Assembly: GCA_041655055.1 (NCBI GenBank)
Contig: JBBAGE010000137.1
Coordinates: forward strand, 1 to 5,928
Source of the DNA: JBBAGE01 sp041655055
GTDB taxonomy: Bacteria > Pseudomonadota > Alphaproteobacteria > Rhodobacterales > Rhodobacteraceae
Direction of reading: 5' to 3'
DNA: 5,928 bases
A program made the translations under genes and the position numbers. Positions 1-5,498 of the stretch are shown in pieces. The first letter of the stretch is position 1; every line of letters starts with the position of its first letter. The notes beneath the pieces were generated by a model. The model had not been told where the DNA came from and searched no databases. It worked only from the letters and a program-made list of their open reading frames with translations.

Positions 1-772
1 GCGCCATTTCGGCCACCGTGGGGCGGATGATTTCATCGAGCGCCTTTTGCGTGACCGCCGCATCCATCACGGGCGCCGGGGAATAGGCGCCCATGCCGCC
101 GGTATTGGGCCCCTCATCCCCGTCAAAGGCGCGTTTGTGATCTTGCGCCGTGCCCACGGGCAGCACGTTTTGTCCGTCGCAGAGCACGAAGAAACTGGCC
201 TCTTCGCCCTCCATGAATTCCTCGATCACCACTTCGGCGCCGGCCGCGCCAAACTCGCCGCCGAACATGTCATCGACGGCGCTGTGCGCGGCATCCGTGG
301 TCATCGCCACGATCACGCCCTTGCCCGCGGCCAGCCCATCGGCCTTGACCACGATCGGCGCGCCCTGGGTGCGAATGTAATCATGCGCGGCGCGGGCATC
401 GGTAAACCGCGCATAGGCCGCCGTCGGCGCGCCGCTTGCATCGCAGATTTCCTTGGTAAAGGCTTTCGATGCCTCAAGCTGCGCCGCCGCCGCGCTGGGT
501 CCAAAACACAGCACCCCCGCAGCGCGCAGCCGGTCGCTTACACCCGCCACCAGTGGCGTTTCCGGGCCGACGATCACAAAGCCGATGCCCTGTTCCAGCG
601 CGAATTCCGTCACCGCATCGGGGTCGAGAATATCGAGATCCGCACATTCCGCGATCATGGCGATCCCCGCATTGCCCGGCGCCACGATCAGTTTGTCGCA
701 TTTGGGGTTTTGCAGCACCGCCCAGGCCAGCGCATGTTCGCGCCCGCCGCCGCCAAGTATAAGAATGTTCAA
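1..772 (-). CDS. purD: Phosphoribosylamine-glycine ligase (GAR synthetase), N-terminal 257 residues, truncated by window edge
   Basis: PurD joins glycine to 5-phosphoribosylamine using ATP, the second step of de novo purine synthesis, in the cytoplasm. Reading the minus strand from a TTG codon at 772-770 gives an uninterrupted N-terminus beginning MNILILGGGGREHAL. This is the phosphate-binding Gly-rich start typical of PurD. Further in come GPETPLVAG, the GPSAAAAQLEASKAFTK segment, the ATP-grasp strand VVKADGLAAGKGVIVA, EEFMEGEEASFF, and the substrate-binding stretch QDHKRAFDGDEGPNTGGMG. The family is about 420 residues long, so the C-terminal 40 percent lies beyond the left edge. The TTG start is supported by GGAGG at 781-785, eight bases upstream, and by the lack of any in-frame ATG or GTG that would keep the conserved first strand. 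It is divergent from xseA. Identification is close to certain; the exact start is slightly less so. Confidence 0.96.
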   Translation of the reverse strand, partial: MNILILGGGGREHALAWAVLQNPKCDKLIVAPGNAGIAMIAECADLDILDPDAVTEFALEQGIGFVIVGPETPLVAGVSDRLRAAGVLCFGPSAAAAQLEASKAFTKEICDASGAPTAAYARFTDARAAHDYIRTQGAPIVVKADGLAAGKGVIVAMTTDAAHSAVDDMFGGEFGAAGAEVVIEEFMEGEEASFFVLCDGQNVLPVGTAQDHKRAFDGDEGPNTGGMGAYSPAPVMDAAVTQKALDEIIRPTVAEMA

Positions 773-780
773 CGCGCGAT

Positions 781-785
781 CCTCC
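781..785 (-). promoter_or_regulatory. Shine-Dalgarno site of purD supporting a TTG start
   Basis: GGAGG on the minus strand, with eight bases between it and the TTG at 772. No ATG or GTG near this point preserves the conserved N-terminal strand, so this site decides the start of purD. Confidence 0.7.
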
Positions 786-787
786 GC

Positions 788-814
788 TTGGCCTTTGATG
801 TCGGGCGTTCTAAG
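788..814 (+). promoter_or_regulatory. Weak promoter candidate for xseA
   Basis: TTGGCC (788-793) and TCTAAG (809-814) each match four of six consensus positions but are only 15 bases apart, shorter than usual. They lie 30 to 56 bases before the xseA ATG and overlap the purD promoter candidate on the other strand. They are listed because the xseA promoter must lie in this short gap or inside purD. Confidence 0.15.
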
Positions 815-835
815 GTCTGGCGCAAAGCAGCACAA
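807..835 (-). promoter_or_regulatory. Possible sigma-70-type promoter for purD
   Basis: On the minus strand TTGTGC (830-835) and TAGAAC (807-812) are separated by exactly 17 bases, about 35 bases upstream of the purD start. The -10 matches four of six consensus positions and the -35 matches TTG only. Alphaproteobacterial promoters often keep little beyond the TTG. The placement suits a short leader, but this is a by-eye match in a 71-bp gap that must serve both divergent genes. Confidence 0.3.
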
Positions 836-843
836 GGCATCGC

Positions 844-2355
844 ATGTCCGACCTATTCGATCACGACGACACCCCACCCGGCGGCGCGAATGCGCCCGAA
901 TTCACCGTGTCCGAGATTTCGGGCGCCATCAAGCGCGTGATCGAGGGCGAATTTTCCCATGTGCGCATCCGGGGCGAGGTGGGCCGGGTGGCGCGGCCGG
1001 GATCGGGGCATCTCTATTTCGATCTCAAGGATGATCGCGCGGTGATTGCCGCCGTCTGCTGGAAGGGGCAGGCCGCCCGGCTGACCCACCGCCCCGAAGA
1101 GGGGCTTGAGGTGATCGCCACCGGGCGGCTTACGACCTTTCCGGGCCAGTCGCGCTATCAGTTGATCGTCGATGATATCCAGCCCGCGGGCGCCGGCGCG
1201 CTGATGGCGATGCTGGAACAGCGGCGCAAGGCTTTGGCGGCCGAAGGGTTGTTCGATCCTGCGCGTAAGAAACCGCTGCCCTATCTGCCCGAGGTGATCG
1301 GCGTGATCACATCGCCATCGGGTGCGGTGATCCGCGATATCCTGCACCGGTTGCGCGACCGCTTCCCGCGCAAGGTGCTGATCTGGCCCGTGGCGGTGCA
1401 GGGGCAGGCCTGCGCCCCCGATGTGGCGCGCGCGATTGCGGGGTTCAATGCCTTTACCCCCGGCGGCGCGCTGCCCCGGCCCGATCTGCTGATCGTTGCT
1501 CGCGGGGGTGGCTCGGTCGAGGATTTATGGGGTTTCAACGAAGAAATCGTGGTGCGCGCGGCGGCGGCGTCAAAGATCCCGCTGATATCCGCCGTGGGCC
1601 ATGAAACCGACACGACATTGATCGATCACGCCGCCGATATGCGCGCGCCCACGCCCACGGCGGCGGCGGAACTGGCGGTGCCGGTGCGGTTCGAGCTGAT
1701 GGGCTGGACCGCAGAGCAGGGCGCGCGCCTTGGCCGCGCCGCGGCAGCCGGCATCACCCAACGCCGCCAGCGGTTGCAGGATCTGGGCCGCGCGCTGCCC
1801 CGGCTGGAGCGTATCCTTGACGGGCCGCGCCAACGGCTTGACCGCGCGACCGAACGGCTGGGCGCGGCGCTGATCGCCTCGGTTCAGTTGCGCCGGATCC
1901 GGCTGGGTCAGGTGGCCGCCGGGCTGCATGTGGGCGCGATGCAAGCGCGGCTCGCGCGGCAGCGTGAACGGGCCGAGGGCCTGGGCGCGCGGCGCGCGCC
2001 GGCGCTGGCGCGCAATCTCGATCTGCATCGGCGCGATCTGGCCCGGCTCGATGCGCGGCGCGATCCGGCGCGGCTGGCGCAAGGTGTGGTGCGGGGGCGC
2101 GATGCGTTGACCCGGCTGGAACTGCGCCTGTCCACCGCCGCGCGCGGGCAGATCGCCACATGGCAGGCGCGCCGCGACGGGTTGGAACGCATGCGCCAGA
2201 CGCTGGGCTATACCGAAACGCTGGCGCGCGGTTACGCGGTGGTGCGCAGCCGCGATGGCGCGGTGCTGACCCGCCGGGCGGATGCGGCGCGCGCGCCCGG
2301 GTTGGAAATCGAATTCGCCGATGGCAAGCTGGCGGTAAGCAAGACCGACGGCTGA
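844..2355 (+). CDS. xseA: Exodeoxyribonuclease VII large subunit
   Basis: XseA is the catalytic subunit of exonuclease VII, which with several small XseB subunits degrades single-stranded DNA to oligonucleotides in the cytoplasm. The 503-residue protein shows the family layout. An N-terminal OB-fold occupies about residues 18-115 (FTVSEISGAIK, then RIRGEVGRV, SGHLYFDLKDD). The catalytic domain, about 120-285, carries ITSPSGAVIRDI (155-166), ARGGGSVEDLWGFNEE (219-234) and SAVGHETDTTLIDHAADMRA (249-268). A long Arg/Leu/Ala-rich coiled coil follows (about 290-455), then the C-terminal LGYTETLARGYAVV segment. E. coli XseA is about 456 residues; the extra length here sits mainly in the coiled coil. 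The start codon has only a weak AAGG six bases upstream, yet the protein from this ATG looks complete. xseB is not in the window. It is divergent from purD and convergent with the small secreted gene downstream. Confidence 0.97.
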   Translation: MSDLFDHDDTPPGGANAPEFTVSEISGAIKRVIEGEFSHVRIRGEVGRVARPGSGHLYFDLKDDRAVIAAVCWKGQAARLTHRPEEGLEVIATGRLTTFPGQSRYQLIVDDIQPAGAGALMAMLEQRRKALAAEGLFDPARKKPLPYLPEVIGVITSPSGAVIRDILHRLRDRFPRKVLIWPVAVQGQACAPDVARAIAGFNAFTPGGALPRPDLLIVARGGGSVEDLWGFNEEIVVRAAAASKIPLISAVGHETDTTLIDHAADMRAPTPTAAAELAVPVRFELMGWTAEQGARLGRAAAAGITQRRQRLQDLGRALPRLERILDGPRQRLDRATERLGAALIASVQLRRIRLGQVAAGLHVGAMQARLARQRERAEGLGARRAPALARNLDLHRRDLARLDARRDPARLAQGVVRGRDALTRLELRLSTAARGQIATWQARRDGLERMRQTLGYTETLARGYAVVRSRDGAVLTRRADAARAPGLEIEFADGKLAVSKTDG

Positions 2356-2389
2356 AATATGCCCCTCATTCGCATTACCGCGACGGGCT
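2356..2389. other. Short convergent gap without a clear terminator
   Basis: Only 34 bases separate the stop codons of xseA and the convergent small secreted gene. There is no strong hairpin with a T run in either direction. The best candidate is a 4-bp CGGG/CCCG stem (2384-2387 with 2396-2399) followed by ATTTTT on the plus strand, which is too weak to call. Confidence 0.5.
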
Positions 2390-2803
2390 TCAGACCCCGA
2401 TTTTTGGACCGGGACAGAACAGCGGCTGGCTGCCGGGCCGCGCCTGATAGCTTTGGCCGGCGGCATCCCCCGCCAGCTTTGCCGTCAGGCTGGTGCCATT
2501 GGCATAGAAATACCAACATTGCGGGCCAAGCCCGTTGTCATAGGTAAAACAGATCTGGCCCGCCTGTTCATACCATTGACCGGTGATACATTCGTCGCCC
2601 TCAAACGCCCAGCGGACGCGCTGATCGGGCAGATATTCCTCGGCCCCGTAGGGCGCACCGCCGGCGCTGAAATACAGGGTCTTGCCGGTGGCAAACGCGT
2701 CAAATTCCGCCCCGCTCAGCGGCGTGTCCGCATAAAGGGGCAGGGCGGCGGCCGCCGCAAGGCTGGCGCATAGGGCAAGCGGGATCATCGCGTGGGCAAG
2801 CAT
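2390..2803 (-). CDS. Small secreted four-cysteine protein of unknown function
   Basis: I do not recognise this 137-residue protein as a named family. Residues 1-25 look like a Sec signal peptide: a hydrophobic Ala/Leu core at 6-22 and a likely cleavage after LYA at 25, before DTPLS. Its n-region lacks Lys or Arg, having only a His. The mature part of about 112 residues has four cysteines (72, 85, 96 and 130), enough for two disulfides in the periplasm. It also carries many aromatics in short alternating stretches (GKTLYFSAGG, RVRWAFEG, GQWYEQAGQICFTYDN, QCWYFYANG), which suggests a small beta-sheet fold. The ATG at 2803 is preferred because AGGTG sits just upstream; the next in-frame ATG at 2788 has no such site. 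It begins 7 bases after the stop of the AlkB-like gene, so co-transcription and coupled translation are likely. Third codon positions are G/C-rich as in real genes here. The existence of the gene is well supported; its function is open. Confidence 0.85.
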   Translation of the reverse strand: MLAHAMIPLALCASLAAAAALPLYADTPLSGAEFDAFATGKTLYFSAGGAPYGAEEYLPDQRVRWAFEGDECITGQWYEQAGQICFTYDNGLGPQCWYFYANGTSLTAKLAGDAAGQSYQARPGSQPLFCPGPKIGV

Positions 2804-2810
2804 GATCCAC

Positions 2811-3866
2811 CTATGCCAGAAAATCCGGCCCCGCGCCAGTCTGGCGCGCCACGCGCGGGTCCATCACCCGCCGCCAGAGCCGTGGAAACAGCGCCAGCGT
2901 TGCCATCGCAGGCAGGCTGCGCGGCAGCATCGGCGCACCGGCGGGAATCACAAGCGCCGGATAGGGCGTGGCAGGATGGGCATGGTGGTCGGAATGGCGC
3001 GGGGCATTGAGCATGACCAGCCCGGTAAACCATTGCGGCGCATTCCACGAATGGGCGGGGCCGACCGGTTCCAGTTTGCCATTCGCCAACCGCGCGCGGC
3101 GCAGGCCATAATGTTGCACGTAATCCGACAGCAACAATTGCGCCTGCGCATAGCCCGCCAGCGCGATATAGGCCAAAGCCCCGCGCCAGCCCGCCAGCAC
3201 GAAAACCAACGCGATCAGCCCCGCCCCGGCCCCCACATAAAGCACATAGGGGTTGCGCCACCACTGCCCGCGCCCGGTGCGCGCCAGCCGCGCGCGCTCG
3301 GCCGCAAGGCCCGCGCGAAACGAACCAACCCAGGCGCGCGCCGCAAAGCGGTAATAGCTTTCACCCAGCCGCGCGGAATTGGGATCGTCATCAGAGGCCG
3401 CATAGCGGTGATGGATCAGCGGATGCGCCGATGTGTGATGCCCGAACAGCAGGCTGATGAACACCCACATCCCCAGCCGGTGCAGGCCCCTGCGGCCCCG
3501 GTGGATCAGCTCATGCGCGTTGGAATTGCTGACCTGCCCGAAAAAGAGCCCGAATGCCATGAAAAGCCCCAGCCGCTGCACCCCCGACAGATCACCCGCC
3601 GCCAGCGCCCATACCGCCAGCGCCAGCAGCACGAAATGCACCAGCGCCAGCGTGATCGACAGCCGGTTTGCGGCCGGAAATTCGGCCTCGGGGTGCGCGG
3701 GATCGATGCTGATCCCGGCCAGCGCATCAAGGCTATAGGCAAAACCGGTGATATAGATCAGCGCCGCCCAGATCCACATCCCGCCCGCAAGCGCGGCGAA
3801 AGCCAGCAAAATCACCGGCGTAAGGGTGGCGATTGCAAAAAGGGGAAGGGTGGTGCCTGGTCTCAT
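2811..3866 (-). CDS. AlkB-like di-iron membrane hydroxylase (alkane 1-monooxygenase / fatty acid desaturase superfamily)
   Basis: An integral membrane protein of 351 residues from the ATG at 3866. Hydrophobic segments lie near 8-28, 30-47, 69-90, 96-112, 208-226 and 230-247. Histidine motifs follow AlkB order: HELIHRG (H118, H122), FGHHTSAHPLIHHRYAA (H143, H144, H148, H152, H153) followed by DDDPNSARLGESYYRF, QHYGL (H252), and APRHSDHHAHP (H291, H294, H295). Known AlkB proteins bind two irons through such histidines and hydroxylate the terminal carbon of alkanes with electrons from rubredoxin. In the second box canonical AlkB has Glu before the first His (EHxxGHH), but this protein has Ala147. 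AlkB is usually about 400 residues, so this one is short. No rubredoxin or reductase gene is in the window, and the substrate cannot be read from sequence. A GTG at 3881 would add five residues (MYVYP); neither start has a clear Shine-Dalgarno. The small secreted gene follows 7 bases downstream; ftsY is divergent. Confidence 0.88.
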   Translation of the reverse strand: MRPGTTLPLFAIATLTPVILLAFAALAGGMWIWAALIYITGFAYSLDALAGISIDPAHPEAEFPAANRLSITLALVHFVLLALAVWALAAGDLSGVQRLGLFMAFGLFFGQVSNSNAHELIHRGRRGLHRLGMWVFISLLFGHHTSAHPLIHHRYAASDDDPNSARLGESYYRFAARAWVGSFRAGLAAERARLARTGRGQWWRNPYVLYVGAGAGLIALVFVLAGWRGALAYIALAGYAQAQLLLSDYVQHYGLRRARLANGKLEPVGPAHSWNAPQWFTGLVMLNAPRHSDHHAHPATPYPALVIPAGAPMLPRSLPAMATLALFPRLWRRVMDPRVARQTGAGPDFLA

Positions 3867-3939
3867 CGGGTAAACATACACAACGCTGCGCCGTTTGCGC
3901 GCGCCCCTGTTTCATGCAAAATTCGGCCCCAGTGCTGCC

Positions 3940-3955
3940 GCCGGATGGCTCCGGC
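3940..3955. repeat. Perfect 6-bp inverted repeat with 4-base loop
   Basis: GCCGGA, loop TGGC, TCCGGC. It lies between the divergent AlkB-like gene and ftsY and has no T run on either side, so it is not a standard terminator. It could be an operator half-site pair or a leader hairpin, or chance in GC-rich DNA. Confidence 0.4.
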
Positions 3956-3984
3956 CTATATGTCAGCAAGCGATATCTGATAAC

Positions 3985-4018
3985 GGCTTATGCCAAGCGC
4001 CCTTCCTAAGGGCAAGCC
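3985..4018 (+). repeat. Interrupted hairpin in the ftsY leader
   Basis: The inner stem GCCCTT/AAGGGC (3999-4004 with 4008-4013, loop CCT) is enclosed by GGCTT/AAGCC (3985-3989 with 4014-4018), leaving nine unpaired bases on the left arm. It ends about 20 bases before the ftsY Shine-Dalgarno. There is no T tract, so it may be a leader structure rather than a terminator. Confidence 0.35.
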
Positions 4019-4038
4019 AAGTGGTTAAGTGAGCCAGC

Positions 4039-4045
4039 AAGGAGG
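4039..4045 (+). promoter_or_regulatory. Strong Shine-Dalgarno of ftsY
   Basis: AAGGAGG, an almost complete anti-16S match, five bases before the ATG at 4051. It fixes the start of ftsY and is much stronger than the sites of the other genes in the window. Confidence 0.85.
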
Positions 4046-4050
4046 CACTC

Positions 4051-5226
4051 ATGGCGTTTTTCTCAAAGCTCAAAGACCGGTTGTTCAAATCATCCTCAAA
4101 GCTCGACGAAGGGCTTGAAGCGATCGTGGCCGCCGGCGATCCCGAACCGGATCCCGCCGCACCGCGCCCCGAAGAAGTGCCCCCCACGCCGCCGATGCCC
4201 CAGCCGCCATCGCCGCCTGAACTGCCCGATGATGCGCCCGGCGAAGTGCCCGATCCCGCCCCGGGCGAGGTGCCGGGGCCTGATATTCCGCTGGAAATTC
4301 CGCCGTCGGGCGGGGTTGGCCTGGCCGATCCGGCACCCAAACCGGGGCTTTTGGGGCGGATCATCGGGCGGCCCGCCCCCCAGCCGGTCATGCGCCGCGT
4401 GCTTGATGATACAATGATCGAGGAACTGGAAGAATTGCTGATCGCCAGCGATATGGGCGTGGATACGGCCCTGCGAGTGACGGCGAATATGGTCGAAGGC
4501 CGCTATGGCCGCCGCCTTTCGGTGGATGAGATCAAATCGCTGATGGCGGCCGAAATCACCCGGATCATGGATCCGGTGGCCCGCCCCCTGCCGATCTATG
4601 CGAAAACCCCGCAGGTGATTTTGGTGGTGGGTGTCAACGGTTCGGGCAAGACGACGACGATCGGCAAGCTTGCATCGCAATTTCGCGCGGCGGGCAAGAA
4701 TGTGGTGATCGCGGCCGGCGATACGTTCCGCGCGGCGGCGGTGGAACAATTGCAGGTCTGGGGTGATCGCGCCGGTGTGCCGGTGATGACCGCCCCCGAA
4801 GGGTCGGACCCGGCCTCGCTTGCCTTTGACGCGATGACCCGGGCCGAGGCCGAGGGGGCGGACCTGCTGTTGATCGATACCGCCGGGCGGCTGCAAAACC
4901 GGGCCGATCTGATGGAAGAATTGTCGAAAATCGTGCGTGTCATCCGCAAGAAAGACCCGAGCGCGCCCCATAACACGCTGCTGGTGCTTGATGCCACGAC
5001 CGGCCAGAATGCGTTGATGCAGGTCGACGTATTCCGCAAGCTGGCCGATGTATCGGGGCTGGTGATGACCAAGCTTGACGGCACGGCCAAGGGCGGGGTG
5101 CTGGTGGCGCTGGCCGATAAATTCGGCCTGCCGATCCATGCGATCGGCGTGGGCGAGCAGATCGACGATCTGGCCCCCTTTGATCCGCGCGAATTCGCCG
5201 AAGCCCTGACCGGGGTGACGCGCTAG
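4051..5226 (+). CDS. ftsY: Signal recognition particle receptor FtsY (SRP GTPase)
   Basis: FtsY is the membrane-associated receptor that pairs with SRP (Ffh plus 4.5S RNA). It delivers ribosomes making inner-membrane proteins to the Sec translocon, and both GTPases hydrolyse GTP on release. The protein has 391 residues. An amphipathic start (MAFFSKLKDRLFKSSSK) is likely to help membrane binding. A Pro/Asp/Glu-rich linker (about 28-110) replaces the longer acidic A domain of E. coli. The N domain covers about 115-180. The G domain has the P-loop GVNGSGKTTTIGKLA (194-208), DTFRAAAVEQLQVW (224-237), DTAGRLQNRADLMEEL (276-291), TKLDGTAKGG (340-349) and the closing GVGEQIDDLAPFDPREFAEAL. All G motifs look intact. 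Within the linker the octapeptide pair APGEVPDP / APGEVPGP (62-77) is repeated in tandem. The start is set by a strong AAGGAGG. It is divergent from the AlkB-like gene and convergent with the minus-strand genes downstream. Confidence 0.98.
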   Translation: MAFFSKLKDRLFKSSSKLDEGLEAIVAAGDPEPDPAAPRPEEVPPTPPMPQPPSPPELPDDAPGEVPDPAPGEVPGPDIPLEIPPSGGVGLADPAPKPGLLGRIIGRPAPQPVMRRVLDDTMIEELEELLIASDMGVDTALRVTANMVEGRYGRRLSVDEIKSLMAAEITRIMDPVARPLPIYAKTPQVILVVGVNGSGKTTTIGKLASQFRAAGKNVVIAAGDTFRAAAVEQLQVWGDRAGVPVMTAPEGSDPASLAFDAMTRAEAEGADLLLIDTAGRLQNRADLMEELSKIVRVIRKKDPSAPHNTLLVLDATTGQNALMQVDVFRKLADVSGLVMTKLDGTAKGGVLVALADKFGLPIHAIGVGEQIDDLAPFDPREFAEALTGVTR

Positions 5227-5276
5227 GGGTGCGCCTTTTGGCGCCATTCGGTTCCAGGAAACGGGCGAACGTTCGA
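5227..5276 (+). other. ftsY 3' flank with GC hairpin and 10-bp palindrome; no standard terminator
   Basis: Just after the ftsY stop a short hairpin, GCGCC-TTTT-GGCGC (5231-5244), is followed by CATTCGG rather than a T run. A perfect palindrome, CGAACGTTCG, lies at 5266-5275. The hairpin could protect the 3' end or assist Rho-dependent termination, but it does not meet the pattern of an intrinsic terminator. Confidence 0.35.
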
Positions 5277-5483
5277 TCAGCTTTCTGCGTCATGGGCATC
5301 GGTGCGGGCACGCAGGCGGCCGGTATCAAAACTTGGCGTCCGGTCCACAAAGACGAGCGCGGTTGGAACACCCGACCGGTGGATGCGCATGGCGATGGCG
5401 CCGTTGCTCAATTCGTCGGGCAACCCCTGCCATCGGCGCTCAATCCCGAAACCTGCCAACCTGATGGGTCTGAAATTACCCAT
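5277..5483 (-). CDS. Possible small hypothetical protein, 68 residues, in frame behind the mgtC-like stop
   Basis: This minus-strand ORF starts at an ATG at 5483 and ends at TGA at 5277. I do not recognise the product. It is soluble-looking with mixed charge (IERRWQGLPDELSNGAIAMR, then a hydrophobic TALVFVDRTPSF), has no cysteine and no membrane segment. By my count about 69 percent of its third codon positions are G/C, above its first and second positions, as expected for a coding frame in this genome. However, it uses rarer codons (AGA, AGG, GCA, CGA) more than its neighbours. No Shine-Dalgarno precedes the ATG. The frame continues upstream through five sense codons to the TAG of the mgtC-like gene, so it could be a translationally coupled small gene, a split-off C-terminal tail, or chance. 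An overlapping plus-strand frame (5229-5546, GTG start) looks less coding. Confidence 0.35.
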   Translation of the reverse strand: MGNFRPIRLAGFGIERRWQGLPDELSNGAIAMRIHRSGVPTALVFVDRTPSFDTGRLRARTDAHDAES

Positions 5484-5498
5484 AGGTTTATCGGGCCC

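Larger units (their letters stand above)
3867..4050. other. Divergent intergenic region between the AlkB-like gene and ftsY
   Basis: This 184-bp stretch must hold promoters for both genes. It is visibly richer in A/T than the coding DNA, especially about 3955-3990. No pair of -35 and -10 boxes at 16-18 spacing is convincing on either strand: TATATG (3957-3962) and GATAAC (3979-3984) resemble -10 boxes but lack a -35 partner. Two small hairpins, listed separately, are the only clear structure. No ORF here looks coding. Confidence 0.6.

Noticed and set aside
47..1034. Long plus-strand open frames across the purD region (47-940 and 453-1034)
   Set aside because: They are antisense shadows of purD. 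The minus strand gives clear PurD motifs, while these frames give Arg/His/Pro-rich products with no recognisable domain and run into xseA.
2384..2405. CGGG/CCCG stem followed by ATTTTT as an xseA terminator
   Set aside because: A 4-bp stem with an 8-base loop is too weak, and the T run lies inside the coding end of the convergent small secreted gene.
1570..2466. 298-residue minus-strand open frame opposite xseA
   Set aside because: It is the shadow of a GC-rich coding strand. The product is low-complexity Arg/Ala/Pro/His and the plus strand encodes a complete XseA.
2802..3980. 392-residue plus-strand open frame opposite the AlkB-like gene
   Set aside because: It is longer than the real gene but its product is Arg/Gln/Pro/His-rich with no motif. 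The minus strand carries all the AlkB-type histidine boxes and membrane segments.
4096..5247. 383-residue minus-strand open frame opposite ftsY
   Set aside because: It is a His/Arg/Gly-rich shadow of ftsY, whose GTPase motifs are complete on the plus strand.
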